Assembly (NCBI GenBank): GCA_028829895.1
Contig: CM054181.1
Span: 108,386,860-108,450,859, forward strand
Reading direction: 5' to 3'
Origin: Sinotaia quadrata
Lineage: Eukaryota > Mollusca > Gastropoda > Architaenioglossa > Viviparidae
Length of the DNA stretch: 64,000 nucleotides
Shown: in pieces, positions 33,000 to 46,074 of the stretch
Position numbering within the stretch: the stretch's first letter is position 1
Layout of the letters: every line of letters begins with the position of its first letter
Notes under the pieces: model-generated
The model's input: only the letters and a program-made list of their open reading frames with translations
The model's database searches: none
What the model was told of the DNA's origin: nothing
Made by a program: the position numbers and the translations under genes

Positions 33000-35800
33000 A
33001 CACAACCGGATCAGGGGTAGGGAGGGGAAGTGGGGGCATACAGTGCCTTGTACAGGAAGACAGGCAGGGAGAACGGAAACGTGCAGTTGTTATCGTCATT
33101 TTTCGTGACGAGTTTCCACATGGCTGCACTTTCCAAAAGTTCTTTTCATTTGCCAACTGGCCAAGCTAAACGCTGATTTTCAAAAGATTTATATCTCGCT
33201 TGTTATTTTTTTCCCTCCAGTATAAGCACGCCTTATTGCTGTCTTTTTAAAATTATTTTTAGGGGGTTGTTTTCTTTTACCGTTTGTTTGTCTGTACATT
33301 TGTGTATGAGCGTGTATGTGTGCTTTTGTGTGTATGATATTTGAACTAGTGAAATTACGTCAATAATTTATATAAACAATTTAAAATATTTAAATGACAT
33401 ACTGTATTAATTGTCCACGAAAGAGCAGTTATCTTAAATTATTTCTAAGAATGTCTATTAAGTATAAATACTGCCTTATAGTGAACATTTGGTAAGCGGG
33501 ATTAGTCAATACCGAACCATTTCTTGTAATAACTGTCCAAATCATGAAAACATCGATAAGGAGTACCGATACATTAACCATTTAAATGCTCCGCATATCA
33601 GTTAAGCAGTCATTGTTCACTAATATAAAACCTATCACGTGACCCGAAACTTCTCACCAGAATGAGTCAAGGACCTGCCAACAGTCATATATTCGCCCCA
33701 ACCCCATCTCAAGATCAATCTAGATCAATTACTATTAAGGGGACGCAACTAGCACGCATGCTCAGGACACGTCTTATGGTAAATAAAATATGTAGTCTGC
33801 ATCCTGAAAACATCTGAAAGAAGAATTGCAGGCCGCTAAATGATGATAACGAATAGTGCATTATTTTTTTTATTGTGTAACTCATTGCAAATTTTTTAAT
33901 GGTGTGACCTTTTGAAAATGACGTCATGACTGAGAGAAATAATAATATATATCGTTTAAATAAATAATAATCGAGAGAAACAGTAAACTACCTAGAGTAA
34001 ACCGAGGAAATGGTTCTAAAAGATGATAAAGTACCTGCAGTAAAGGGGGAAATCAGAGACGGTAAATTATATACATTAGAGGAAGGGGAGACGATTAATT
34101 AACTGTAAAGAGCGAACAAATTAAAAGGGACGGTCGGTAAACAGTCTAAATCAGATTTTAAAAAATAAAAATAACACCACCAACAACAATAAATAAAACG
34201 AACTTTGCCAGCTTATCCATTCGTCGTCATGTTTTTTTTAAGGCATTGATATTAATTGAATATGACGTACCAACGCGTCGCCTGTCCATGTTATTTCCAG
34301 CCGTGGCCTGGTGAGAGAAAATGGCTCTACTTAATGATGATAAAACGGTGCAATAGATATCTCTGTCACGACGTCTAGCACGAAACGCAATTCATCGTCA
34401 GATGAAGTACTTTTTGCCCTGTCGTTGCAGGTTACTCGGCCTATTTGTTTTGGTATAATCTATCGTTATTCGTTGTCTTGCACAGAGAAGATTATCGCTC
34501 CAAATAAAAGAAATACAGTAAAAGGCAAACTTTGAGTGAGAGAGAGAGAGATAGGCTTCACTTCAATAACCTGTTTAACAAAGTGTGCGATTAATATCAG
34601 CTGTCTGCACACAATGAACGTTTACTTTTCGAATGAAAGGGAACTAGAATAGAAGGAGGGACTTTGTTAGCCCACCCACCAACATCCCCGTGTAAATCTG
34701 CTTGATACAAATTTGTTTGTGGATTCGATGAGCGCTGTGGTTTTTCTGCTTCTGCAAATTTGTTCGTGGACTTGGCACACGTTGCGTAATGCTGTTTGTT
34801 TCATATTTATTCGTGAATGTTGAATGCGTTATGCACGGGGCTGGGCGGGGGTAAATGTTTGCAAAGTTCAATGAATCTGTGACTTTATTACTTTTGTTTT
34901 TTTTTTCTTGTTTTCTTGCTTTTCTATGTTTGCTTTGTTTGGCATTAGCAGTTGTTTCCTTTCCTTTTCTTTTCTTTTCTTTTTTCTTTTTGCTGTTGGT
35001 GATATTTTTTAGAGATTTTCTTTCCTTTTTCGAAATGAATATGAAAATATTATTCTGGTAATGTATAATTTTTAGTTTTTCTCTTTGTGGATACTGTAGT
35101 GTCTGGTAAAAAAGAAAAATCTTTTCTTGACTACTTTCCGTCCGGTTTCACTGATGTAATACGTTAGAGCTTTACTGTCGTTTACCTTTATTTATTTGCC
35201 TGTTTTTTTGGTTTGCCTGGTTTTTTGGTTTGCTTGGCCACGTAGCGGGTCTGATAAAAGTGTTTTAATTATTGTGGTTATGATGCTGGCTTTCATCATT
35301 TGTCTTTCATATCCATATCTCTTCCTCTTGTTCACTTCCCGTTCTCACTTACCCTCGCCCGCCCTCAACCGGATGAAAAACTCTGAATGAGGTCATTAAT
35401 GCATAAAAGAGATCGGCCGTTTCACAATCTTAAATACACCGAACGCAAGAACACCATAAGTCCAAGATAGTTCCTACCCCATCCCACCCCTTTAACATTC
35501 TTAATCTTTTCATAATTCACGCTTTATTTTTGAAAACAACACCCTCTCCGGATTATTACTATCTCAATGTTTTTAAAGAATTCGTCAATAAATGCATTCT
35601 TGATTATTCTTTAAATTCTATTCTTTCTGAGATTCCAAATTTCGTACCAATGATGCCCACCCAAACAACCCACCTACCCTCCCTTAGTGAAAGTCGAGTT
35701 TGGGTGTATACCTTTATGCTGTGGGACAAGACTGCCAGGATTATTCTGTTACAGAATCTCTTATTCCAGTTTTAAAAAGAAATATCCAGTGGGTGAAACC
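33000..35800. other. unique AT-rich stretch, no gene seen
   Basis: Scattered short T-rich runs (for example 34890-35020) and three loosely related ~60-bp segments at 34700-34840 (AAATTTGTTTGTGGATTC-like). Nothing I can assign on either strand. Confidence 0.45.
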
Positions 35801-35806
35801 CTGATG

Positions 35807-35905
35807 AAAGTGCTGATGACCGATGAACATGATGATGACCGATGAAGGTGCTGATGACCGATGAAAGTGCTGATGACAGTTGAGAGTGATGTAGACCGAT
35901 GAAAG
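35807..35905. repeat. 19-bp minisatellite
   Basis: Five units of AAAGTGCTGATGACCGATG with an exact 19-bp step and a few substitutions. Confidence 0.9.
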
Positions 35906-36367
35906 TGATGATTGATTCCACTGCTTGCTTTGACTTGCAAGTGGTGATCACTCACGATCACAGTATTAAAGCAGTGCGACCGAGTTTCTTACCATAATAC
36001 CCCACTGAACGTCGACAACAAGCGGACTGGCTGTGTCTGTTGAGCCCTTATGACACGGTGACAACAATTTAAGTCGGGTTCCAAAGTAACAACTGCACAA
36101 GTAATGTCTTGCGATTCTGAAATGTAAAGTAGGGTTTCAAGTGTTGCTACCGTAGGCAGTTCCAAGGCAGACATTCGCCGCGAGGACAATCTCCCTCACC
36201 TCACCCCCTCCCACCCAAAGAAAGAGGGTGAGAGTGGGAGTAATTGTTCAGTCCAAGCGTATGCAGATTCCAGGGCATAGAAAATAAGTGCTGTGGTATG
36301 TGTGACTTTTGACCTGTCGACATTTTCACGAAAGTTAGTTTCTGTGTTGGTACGCTAACTTTACTGC

Positions 36368-36391
36368 AAATTCCTCTCTCTCTCACTCTCT

Positions 36392-36436
<45 letters not shown>
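36368..36436. repeat. (CT)n-(TG)n compound microsatellite
   Basis: CTCTCT followed by about 20 TG units. Confidence 0.93.
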
Positions 36437-36437
<1 letters not shown>

Positions 36438-36677
36438 CGTATCTTATATTTAGCGACCACATCCACCACCCCAGTGGCGACAATTATTCTCCTTGTGTCG
36501 TCATGCAAAGTAAAGTACCACAAAAGAACGCATGTCGCATTTCCCAAGATGGCTGAGCAAGAGTTGAAAACCCGCCTGTGGCATGGATTCATAGATTACA
36601 TTTGCATACACGAAGCCCAATGATAAAAAATGTTGACCCTTGTACTATCTTTCATTCAATTAATTAAAACTACTGTT

Positions 36678-36679
36678 GC

Positions 36680-36748
<69 letters not shown>

Positions 36749-36790
36749 ACACACACACACACACATACACACACACATACACATATACAC
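36678..36790. repeat. (CT)n-(CA)n compound microsatellite
   Basis: CT run to about 36743 then CACACA with ATACA interruptions; CA-rich DNA continues to 36850. Confidence 0.93.
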
Positions 36791-36958
36791 ACTCACAAAG
36801 TACAAAAGCCACGCGCGCATGCACACGCACACATGCACACGCAAAAACTCAAAACCACACATATATACATTCTTTGCATGTTTGTTTCGTTCTCTCTCGC
36901 TGTTTGTTTCCTTATCTCGATAGTCCTTTGCCATTCTTTCTCTTTTGTCACTCATTCA

Positions 36959-36960
<2 letters not shown>

Positions 36961-36998
<38 letters not shown>
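36961..36998. repeat. (CA)n microsatellite
   Basis: About 19 CA units. Confidence 0.93.
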
Positions 36999-37001
<3 letters not shown>

Positions 37002-37616
37002 TGCATAAATCATAACGGCTATTTCCCATACAGTCTGGCGACGTCTCCTGATTATAATAATCACGTGACATTTGTCCCATCCTTATGTCATGCTTTGTAA
37101 CCACCACGAAATAATACACGACTTAGAAGGTGGACATTCGCCATTTTATGGATACGAAAATACATTATATTGATCGCAATTCTTAATTTTGTACTGATAC
37201 TGCTCTTTCTTCTTTTTATACTTCAGTTCATCATGCCTTCATCAACAACATACCTTCTTCTTCTGCCGTGCGTATTGTCTTTCTGAACATTATGTTTGGT
37301 TTTTACGTGTTAGTAATAATCTGTAGGAACTACGTGTGACATCGAGTTTGGTTGTCTTGACGACATGAATGCATTCATCTGAATAACTGGTGTAGTTTCA
37401 GTTCAAATGTGTTGAAGAGCGTGATTTCTGTCTAATTTTGTAAATACCACTCTTCGCAGTCAGAGCTCTGTTATACAGCACATTTTGACATGTTTTGTTC
37501 CTGTGCGTGTGTGTGTGTACGTGAATGTTAGTGATGTTGTAAGTAGATTTGTATACCTGTAAAGTAGCACTTGTGGTAAAAGTTGCTTAACATGTAATAT
37601 CATGAAATAAATTTAA

Positions 37617-37705
37617 TGTATGTGTGTATGTGAATGAGTTTATGTGTGTATGTATGTATGTATGTATGTATGTATGTGTGTTTATGTGTGTTTATGTGTG
37701 CATAC
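37617..37705. repeat. (GTAT)n / TG-rich microsatellite
   Basis: GTATGTAT run at about 37648-37676 flanked by GTGTTTATGTGTG. Confidence 0.9.
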
Positions 37706-39022
37706 ATTTCACGTGTGCGAGTGCCTGTGTGCGTTTGTAACCTTAAGACAGGCAAATTTTTACCAAAGGCAAGTTGCACCACCGGCATCTGGGATGATCC
37801 AGATATTTCGTGTTTTCGAAAATGTGTGCATGCCCGCGCTCAAATGTACGTGTGCGTGTGTATGTGTGTGTGGGACCAGTTACGGGCCACACCAAGAGCC
37901 CAGCAATGAAAGTACAGAGTCTGGCATTTGTCAGCCGCACGGTTCAGAAGAAAACGACAACGATATTCACGTGTGAACGACGATAATCATTTACTCGTTC
38001 AATTCACTGCAACACAGACCTCGATTCCTCGGCCCAAAAAAGCACGAACGTGTTGTCCGCCTTTGCTTTCAGTTTATTTTTATATCGAGAAAACGTCTCA
38101 AAAACATTAAGATTGAACATTTATGTCTGAATTAGCATAGCTGAACTACCACACGAAATGACGGACCAATGAATGGATTGCATGATGAACTAACAGGAAT
38201 GCTGAATGGACGGATGGATGGATTTGAACGCACATTTCAGAAATAAGTCTGCAACAAAACCTTATTCGGTTAAAAAATATCACGTGTTTATCTTACCTGT
38301 TACTAAAGCGCCCCGAGGTGGTGTAACTATGTGGTTGTCTCCCTTTGAGACCGGTTTGTGTGCCGAACTTGTTTTTGTTGTTGGGTTGGTGTAGTTGGTT
38401 TTGGGGAAGGGGGGGGGGGTGAAGGCAGATTTTCAGTACATGCTTGTCTTTTCCTGTTCTTGCAGAATTCCATCCAAACAGTTTCCTTTTCTGAACCCAT
38501 CCATCATGAATATCAGAAACTGTTCAAGTGGCGTCTCACGTCAAAGGTTTCTCATGTGTAAATTCTTACAGCCACGGAGCACAAATAATTACAGGTCTAG
38601 TGATACCTCGTGCGCCCAAAAAGTTTCTCACAAGGAAATTTCTTACAAACGCCAATCCTTTGACTGGCATCCCAAAAAGCAAAAGAACTTCTCACTCGAA
38701 ATTTCAGAATTTCATCAAAGACTGATTTCCAAATAAGAGGCATTAAAAGATTTATTTACACTACCTCCAAAATAAGAAACATTTTTTTTGTTGTTGTTTG
38801 TTTATTTGTTAAATTCGCCAGGAAACATTTTACAGCGTGAACATCAATTCTCAAGGTCGCCAACATCATAATTCGCGCTAGGCCGTCTAAGTTACTTGTA
38901 TTACGTCATCGAGATGAAGGTTATAGTATTTCTAGATAAAGTTGACTAGCTAGCGTTTTGAATGTGCTGGGAAGGGAGACTAAAGCTTAATGTGTTTCCG
39001 AATTCGCCACGCACATCTATAG

Positions 39023-39196
39023 ATGACAGTATTATTGCTGTCGTACCTCTACAGTGCTCGTGGCAAAACCACCGTTGTGGATAGAGTTAGCTCCACTTTC
39101 GCGTGCGGGCATAGTGCGCGCGCTGGAGACGTCAATCTAGCGACTGAAATCGACAGGGTCCACGAGAGGGCTTCGCGCATCGCAGCCTTGGCGTGA
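39023..39196 (+). CDS. hypothetical small ORF in a CpG-dense patch
   Basis: ATG-to-TGA frame of 57 residues, with a hydrophobic start (TVLLLSYLY) and an Arg/Ala-rich charged end. A GKTT string at residues 14-17 is too short to be a nucleotide-binding motif. The DNA from about 39040 to 39210 is clearly richer in CpG and in GC than the surrounding kilobases. The start context is poor. It could be part of an exon or a CpG-rich regulatory patch; no family is recognised. Confidence 0.15.
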   Translation: MTVLLLSYLYSARGKTTVVDRVSSTFACGHSARAGDVNLATEIDRVHERASRIAALA

Positions 39197-39759
39197 TTGC
39201 ATCGTGGTGTTTTGTCAACGATAATTGTAGGCTTTCCATTATTTTTATTTTAATTTAATTTGGGTGAGAGAAGGGGTGGTGGTAGGAGAAGGAGGTCGAA
39301 GGGGATTGGTGGAGCGTTCTGGAATAATTTGAATGACAAATCGGATATTCAAGACTCTTTAGTGTTGACCTTCAGGGGCAAAATTCGTCAGGGTGTATTT
39401 CTAACACATGTTAATTAATTATTTTGTAGTGAAATGTCTTTTTCATGCATTAAAATCAGTTTCGTACGATACGAGCAAGCACGTGGTAAGTATATTCAAT
39501 TCATCAGCTCTTTGACTAACATTAGTTAAGTCATACTTATGACCTTTGGCAGTGTCATAAATATTAGCACATATAATCACTGATCTATTGACATTACTCC
39601 AAAGAGCAGGCACAGAATTAATCACGCTTGAACAAAAAAGAAGTGAAAAAGATGGCCGATATATTTTACTACAAGAGTTATCACAGATGTAACTTGCTTA
39701 ATATTCATCACTCGTAGACATATTGTTTGTGAGCAAACATGAATAGTGAACACTCTTTA

Positions 39760-40010
39760 TTTGGACCAAGCGTCTAAAGTGGACACTTATTATTTGGGAC
39801 AAGTGTCAAAGCGGATACTCATTATTCGGGATAAGCGTCAAAAGCGGACACTCATTATTTGGAGCAAGCGTCGAAAGTGGATACCCATTATTTTGGGACA
39901 AGCATCAAAAGCGGACACTCAATATTTGGGACAAGCGTCAAAAGCGGACGCTCAATATTTGGGACAAGCATCAAAAGAGGACACTTTATTTGGGACAAGC
40001 GTCAATTGCG
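39760..40010. repeat. 33-bp minisatellite (first part of a hierarchical array)
   Basis: About seven units of GCGGACACTCATTATTTGGG plus ACAAGCGTCAAAA, period near 33 bp with short deletions. Two open frames of about 90-106 codons follow from the divisible period. Confidence 0.9.
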
Positions 40011-40234
40011 AGCATATTCTCAACTCGGGTGTTTACTTCAACTCAGACACAAAAACACCATTGTAAAGATTGCCCAAGGTCGGGTTACTCTGACAATCCA
40101 ACAATTTATATCCCAATTAAATTTTAAATAGAAATCAGCAAATTTACTCTTGTCACACTTATAAATATCTTTACTATATCCATTATGTTTCCTGAACTTA
40201 TTTAATAGTAAACACATATTTTCTTTTTATATGG

Positions 40235-40455
40235 GATATAAATAAATAATTTATTAATAAGAGTCAAGAGCAGACTTTTGATAAAATACTAATAGTTGAC
40301 AGATCATTTATTAATACGAATCAAGAGCAGACACATATTTTCGATAAAATACTAACAGTGAACAAATAATTTATTTATAAAAATCAAGAGAAGACACATA
40401 TTTTTACTAAAATACTAACATTGGACAAATCATTCATGAATAAGTGTCAAGAGTA
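40235..40455. repeat. ~64-bp dimeric array
   Basis: Three or four units pairing AGCAGACACATATTTTCGAT, AAAATACTAACAGTGAACAA and ATAATTTATTAATAAGAGTC. Each half resembles the 33-bp unit of the preceding array. Confidence 0.8.
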
Positions 40456-40559
40456 GATGCATATTTTTCGGAACAAATATCAGGTGTTCCAAGCATGTCG
40501 ACATTCGAGGATAAAAATCTGAAGTAATCACGTTCTTTGTGCGAATAAATATCAGTGGC

Positions 40560-41015
40560 AGATGATCATGATTTGTGGGCAAACATCTGTGAAAGCTATA
40601 ATTTTCTTGTGAAATGCCAACACTTGACTCATCACTTGTGGGCAAACATCTGTGAAAGCTATAATTTTCTTGTGAAATGCCAACACTTGACTCATCACTT
40701 GTGAACAAACATCTGTGAAAGCTATGATTTTGTTGTGAAATGCCAACACTTGACCCATCAATTTTGGGCAAACACCTGTGAAAGCTATAATTTTGTTGTG
40801 AAATGCAAACACTTGACTCATCACTTGTGAGCAAACATCTGTGAAAACTATAATTTTGTTGTTAAATGACACTTGACCCATCAACTGTGGGCAAACATCT
40901 GTGAAAGCTATAATTTTGATGTCAAATGCCAACACTTGACCCATCAACTGTGGGCAAACATTTGTGAAAGCTATAATTTTGTTGTCAAATGCTAACACTT
41001 GACTCTGCAATTCTG
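40560..41015. repeat. 63-bp minisatellite, about seven units
   Basis: Units carry GTGGGCAAACATCTGTGAAA, GCTATAATTTTGTTGTGAAA and TGCCAACACTTGACTCATCA at 63-bp steps. 63 is divisible by three, so the minus strand stays open for 134-152 codons; these frames are artefacts. Decayed ~32-bp units continue to about 41160. Confidence 0.92.
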
Positions 41016-41329
41016 AACAAACATTAATAACGGACGCTCGTCATTTCTGGACACACGTCAATAGCCGACATTCATTAAATCAAGACACACAGCATTAGCG
41101 GACATTCAACATTTGTGGACAAAATTCTATGAGTACACGCTTAATCTCTGCGCAAATAGCATGAGATTAAACTCATACTGTCGGGGCAACTGTCAATAGA
41201 CGAAACATATCAATTCTAATTCTGCAGTTTTCTGTGAGTAGAGTAAGTGGGCCATTGAAGTGGTGTGGTGGGAAGTGTGCAGTGCATGCAGACAAGTCGT
41301 TAGAATTTATTCTTATTTTTACTGTTTTT

Positions 41330-41570
41330 ATACGATCTATGTACATTTGCATACAAAGCATTTTACGAGTTATGTGTTCATTTCTATAAAAACATCATAC
41401 TAGCTATGTACTAGTACATTTCTGTATGATGCATTATATGAACTATATGCAAGCCTGTTCAATGCATTGTACGAGCCATAAACTATTTTGTACAATATAT
41501 TATACGAGCTATGTACACGGGCGCGCAAAACATTATATGAGCCATGTACAGTTGTGTATATAATATGCTC
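41330..41570. repeat. degenerate ~40-bp repeat
   Basis: TATACGAGCTATGTACA and ATACAAAGCATT motifs recur about six times with uneven spacing. Confidence 0.6.
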
Positions 41571-41714
41571 TTATAAAAAAAAAATAATTGCTCTATGGAA
41601 CCATATTGTTTTATTTCATTCTTATTCTTTTCATTAATGTCATCAGTATCATACTTTTATTATGTTTATAAATTTTACATTTTATCACCATTAACATAAC
41701 CTTTGTCGTCATCG

Positions 41715-41755
41715 TTATCATCATCATCATCATCATCATCATCATTATTATTATT
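41715..41755. repeat. (ATC)n/(ATT)n microsatellite
   Basis: ATCATCATC run of about nine units followed by ATTATT. Confidence 0.92.
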
Positions 41756-42359
41756 AAATTAATTCATTTTCATTATTACTATTCCCATTACTCTAATTAT
41801 TATTGCAGTTATAAATACAACGTCCTTTCACAAAACAAAATGAATTGCGGTCTGTAGTACAGTGACCAAGTGACTGACATTAAATGATCGATTTACTGAA
41901 TGGGCTGCTCCCTGACATTCATTGTGCTAGTGTCCGGGAGTATGAAGGTTTAGAGACATATCTTTGTCGCGCTCATGTATAGCTTCGTACCAGCCGTTCA
42001 TGACTGGCCATCGGAGACACGCTGTCCTGTGCTTCTGATGGCGATTCACTTCATTTGAAAGAAAACCCATCGGGTGAGGAGAGGCGGGGGAAGAGGACTT
42101 ACATTTGGGTTTCATTAGCGAACAAGTGAAGGAGCAGAGGGTGGCAATTTATAGCACTCATCAAAGGCTGGGTGTATAGAACAGTGCCAAGAATAAAGAG
42201 AATTGGTCGGGCGAAGAGAACCCTTAGGGACTCTATAAAAAGCTCGTATAGTTTGAGAAGTTTTCCATTTACAGACACAATTTATTTATCGTTGTCTGGC
42301 TGTGCTTTTCAAGATGGCAGTTCGTACGGCTGATAACGATATTTCGGAGAGCATATTTT

Positions 42360-42910
42360 CTTAACAGAGAAAAATGTCATGTCTTTTAATATCTTTTTTT
42401 TCTTAAAAGAGGGAGGGTGTTGCCATGTGTTTTAATAGCGTCTTTTCCTAACAGCGAATGTAATGGCTTCTTTTCTTAACAGAGAATACTGTCACATCTT
42501 TTAATAGCTTCATTTTCTTGGCATACTGTCTAATCTTTTAATAGCTTCTTTTCATGGCAGAGAATGCTGTCATGTCTTTCAATAGTTTCTTTTTTTTTCG
42601 GTAGAGAATAATGTTACGTCTTTGAATAGCTGTTTCCAATCCGGTCATGTCTTTTAATACTTCTTTTCTTAACAGAAAATGTTTTCATGTCTTTAATAGT
42701 TCTTGTCTAGAAAGAGAATTTTGTCATGTCTTTTAATTGCTTCTTTTCTTAACAAAGAATAATGTCATGTCTTTTAATAGCTTCTTTTCTTAAAAGACAT
42801 TGTTGGCATGTCATTGAATAGCATTTTTTTTAAAAAGCACACTGTCACGTCTTTCAATTGTTTATTTTCTTAATAGAGATTAGTGTCGTGTCTTTTTATA
42901 GCTGTTACAC
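42360..42910. repeat. ~45-bp degenerate minisatellite
   Basis: About twelve units built from TTTCTTAACAGAGAATACTG and TCATGTCTTTTAATAGCTTC, spacing 38-50 bp because of small indels. Confidence 0.85.
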
Positions 42911-43034
42911 ATGCTGCATTTTACAGTGAGAGAAAATTAATGAAGTTATCTTGCTAATTCACCTTTTCACTTAACTGCCAAAGATCTTTTTATTTCGAGT
43001 AGTTCGTAAATGAAATTATTTTGCCTGCAAATGA

Positions 43035-43135
43035 ACGTCACTATATTCGCGTTCTTTTCTGCAAATAAACGTCACTATATTCGCGTTCTTTCCTGTAAAT
43101 GAACGTCACTATATTCGCGTTCTTTCCTGCAAAGG
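43035..43135. repeat. 34-bp minisatellite
   Basis: Three units of AACGTCACTATATTCGCGTT plus CTTTCCTGCAAATG. Confidence 0.9.
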
Positions 43136-43312
43136 TTCCCGAAACGTCATATGTTCTCCAACAAAAAATGTAAATTTTTTACCCATCAGAATTATTTCCA
43201 TTATCATAGTTCCTTAGCTTACTATTTCTGTATCAGTTTAATTTAACCCGTAAATACCTACCGAATTAAAATATCGACAAAGATGTTGATGAAGTAATCA
43301 CATCCGCTGTTG

Positions 43313-43458
43313 CAAGACTATTTATATTTAAAATGTAAATAAAATAAATAGTAGTCATAACACGTTAAAATGTATGGAAGTCCAACAAGACTATTTATAT
43401 TTAAAATTCAAATAAAATAAATAGTAGTCATAACTCGTTAAAATGTATGGAAGTCCAA
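43313..43458. repeat. 73-bp direct duplication
   Basis: CAAGACTATTTATATTTAAA at 43313 recurs at 43386; the two 73-bp copies differ at only a few bases. Confidence 0.92.
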
Positions 43459-43509
43459 CAGAACAATTTCCAAGTTATTGAACATATGAAATATGATTTC
43501 ATTACACTC

Positions 43510-43675
43510 AAATGAAATATGGAACACTACACTCAAATTAAATATGGAACACTACTCTCAAAAGAAATATGGAAGACTACACTCAGGTGAAATATTGAAC
43601 ACTACACTCATGTGAAATATGGAAGACTACACTCAGGTGAAATATGGAACACAACACTTATGTGAAATATGCTAC
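43510..43675. repeat. ~24-bp minisatellite
   Basis: Six or seven units of GAAATATGGAACACTACACT plus CAAAT or CAGGT. Confidence 0.88.
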
Positions 43676-45164
43676 TTGTTGCAATGAAACCTTTCTAACA
43701 ATTTATCTTTCCACCAAAGAGTCAAAGAAATGTCTGTTACTTATTTTTAATTAAAGAAATTAATTATACATTCTTTATTGCAATTTTGTACTTTCTTTCT
43801 GATAATATTTTTTTTAATTGAATTATGGTCTTTCATCAGGCGGATGTTCGACTTCCAATTTAACCAAATAGAAAATCTCTGTTTTCTAGAATCATTTTGC
43901 ACAATGGTTTGACATCTGATTAATATATTTTAAGAAGCACCTACTCATCCACCCTACCCAGCTAGATATTCGGGTATTGCTACATGGTCAAATGTCGCTA
44001 ATGGACTGGACATATTATAATTATTTATTTAATCAACGTTTCAAAATAATTGTAATATTGGAGCACTACCTAAAGCAAGAGCAAGTTTGTCAATGATTTC
44101 TTTTAATTAAAATTATTATAAATGATGAAGAATTAATTATTGAAACACAACAGGAAGGAAACTAATAATTAGAATTAGAAGAGAAGAAGAGAAGAGAAGA
44201 AGAGACATAAAGACGCTGGTTAAACGGATACCTGTAAAAGTTGTCGCCGAGTGATAGTAGTTTGAGTGACTTTGACGGCTGACGCTGACACATTTCTGCG
44301 CGGAACGTAATCTTATTTTTTTTTAAATCCCTATCAGAAACGCCAAATCGAAATGTCGAAAGGTCAAGGAATATACGGGCCTAATAAAATGTAATACGTG
44401 CAGCAGAAGTGGCGAAAAGTAGCCATGGAAGAAATAGACTGATGTAGAGTGGACGAAGTTGTAGTCCGAGCTCAGATTTGTGTACGGGAATGAAAGAAAA
44501 CGGTAATTAATAGCAAGTTCAGAAAGTCACAAACGAACGTCACATTCAAGAATTAATTCTTTTGGAAAAGGTTACCTTGCTCATTAAATGCTAGCACGAA
44601 TCATTATTTTGTAAAGGAACACGTTTCTGAGTTAAGAAGAATTTTTTAATTGTTGTCTGAAATAGAACCGTACAAACTGAAACGCATGAGAGTTATAAAC
44701 TATGTTTACTAAGGAAAAATAAAATATTTTATAAAGAAGTAAACTGCTATAAAATTAATAAATTTTTAATTGTGCAGAAGAATATACGTCTGGATTACTG
44801 TGAATCTGAGACCTCACCACATACAATCACATATTCACGAGTTTTTAAATCTACACCTGAAAAAACACTCTTATGTTAGATCCTATTATTATATCCGGTT
44901 AACTATTACAGTTACTTACCCTGAATAAATAAATCAAGAAAGATCAAGCTGCTCATCTGTAACAAGCAGAGTAAAATCCTTCAGGTTCTACACAGTCTAT
45001 GTTCCCTTGGGAACATTTTTCTTTTCTTTCTATCCAGCATCTCCTCTTGAAGTCCATCTCTTCCTGCTCTCCCTCTGTCGGTCTTCTGTTGAGAAGTGTT
45101 ACTCTACTTTTTTTTATGTCCGACATCTATACTTAAATCACTTATGTAAATTCTCTTTATCCTT

Positions 45165-45435
45165 CATCTTATCAATCATCTTATCCATCATATATCCATC
45201 ACCTTATTAATCATCTTATCAAGCATTTCATTCATCATCTTATCAATTATATTATCAATCATCTTACCCATCATATATCCATCAACTTATCCATCAACTT
45301 ATCAATCATATTATCATTCATTTTATCTATCACCTTATTAATCGTATTATCTATCATGTTATAAATCATATCATCAATCATATTATAAATCATATCATCA
45401 ATCATATTATAAATCATATTATCAATCATATTTTC
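45165..45435. repeat. degenerate TTATCAATCA-type repeat
   Basis: Runs of ATCATCTTATCAATCATATT and variants, unit length about 14-16 bp. Confidence 0.8.
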
Positions 45436-46074
45436 TTAAGAACAATCTTTCTTCTTTCTATTCTTTACATTCGTTTGAGAACTAATTATTGCATTTTCTT
45501 AGAAACCAGTGTCACTTATCTCTAACCACAACGGTGTCTTGAAAAAAGCATTCTCCCCTCTATCTATCTATGATCTTTACTTAAGTGCCAGTCTTCCTTT
45601 CTCTCTATTCATCATCTCCTCTTCACAACGGATTTTAACTTTCTCTATCCATTATCTTTTCTTAAGAACTTTCTCCCTTTTCTCAATCCATCTTCTCTCT
45701 TAAGGAACATTTATTCTCTCTTTCTATCGATCGTCTTCACCTGACCACCCTCATTGCTTTCGCTCTGTCCATCAGGTTTTAGACCAAGGTGTGGAGACTT
45801 CACCAAGGGTCCTTATGTATGTTAAAGGTGCACCTTTGGCAAGTGGTGACGATTCATGAATTTCTGGCATCTCCACTGCGATATGGACTAAGTTTATATA
45901 TCTAAGTTTTAGATATACACACGTCAAGAGTGCCCTATCATGCTACCCTGTCTTAAGTATAAGTTGTTCATAAAAAAAACGGTTTTATCATTAACGACTG
46001 TCTACTCATCTTCGGTTTGGTTCCATGTAGTTAAGGTCAAGGTAATGGATTTAAACATATGCTTTCACGACTGG

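Noticed and set aside
40430..41010. 134- and 152-codon minus-strand frames with a 21-residue internal repeat
   Set aside because: The 63-bp minisatellite is divisible by three, so frames stay open automatically; both overlapping frames are equally open.
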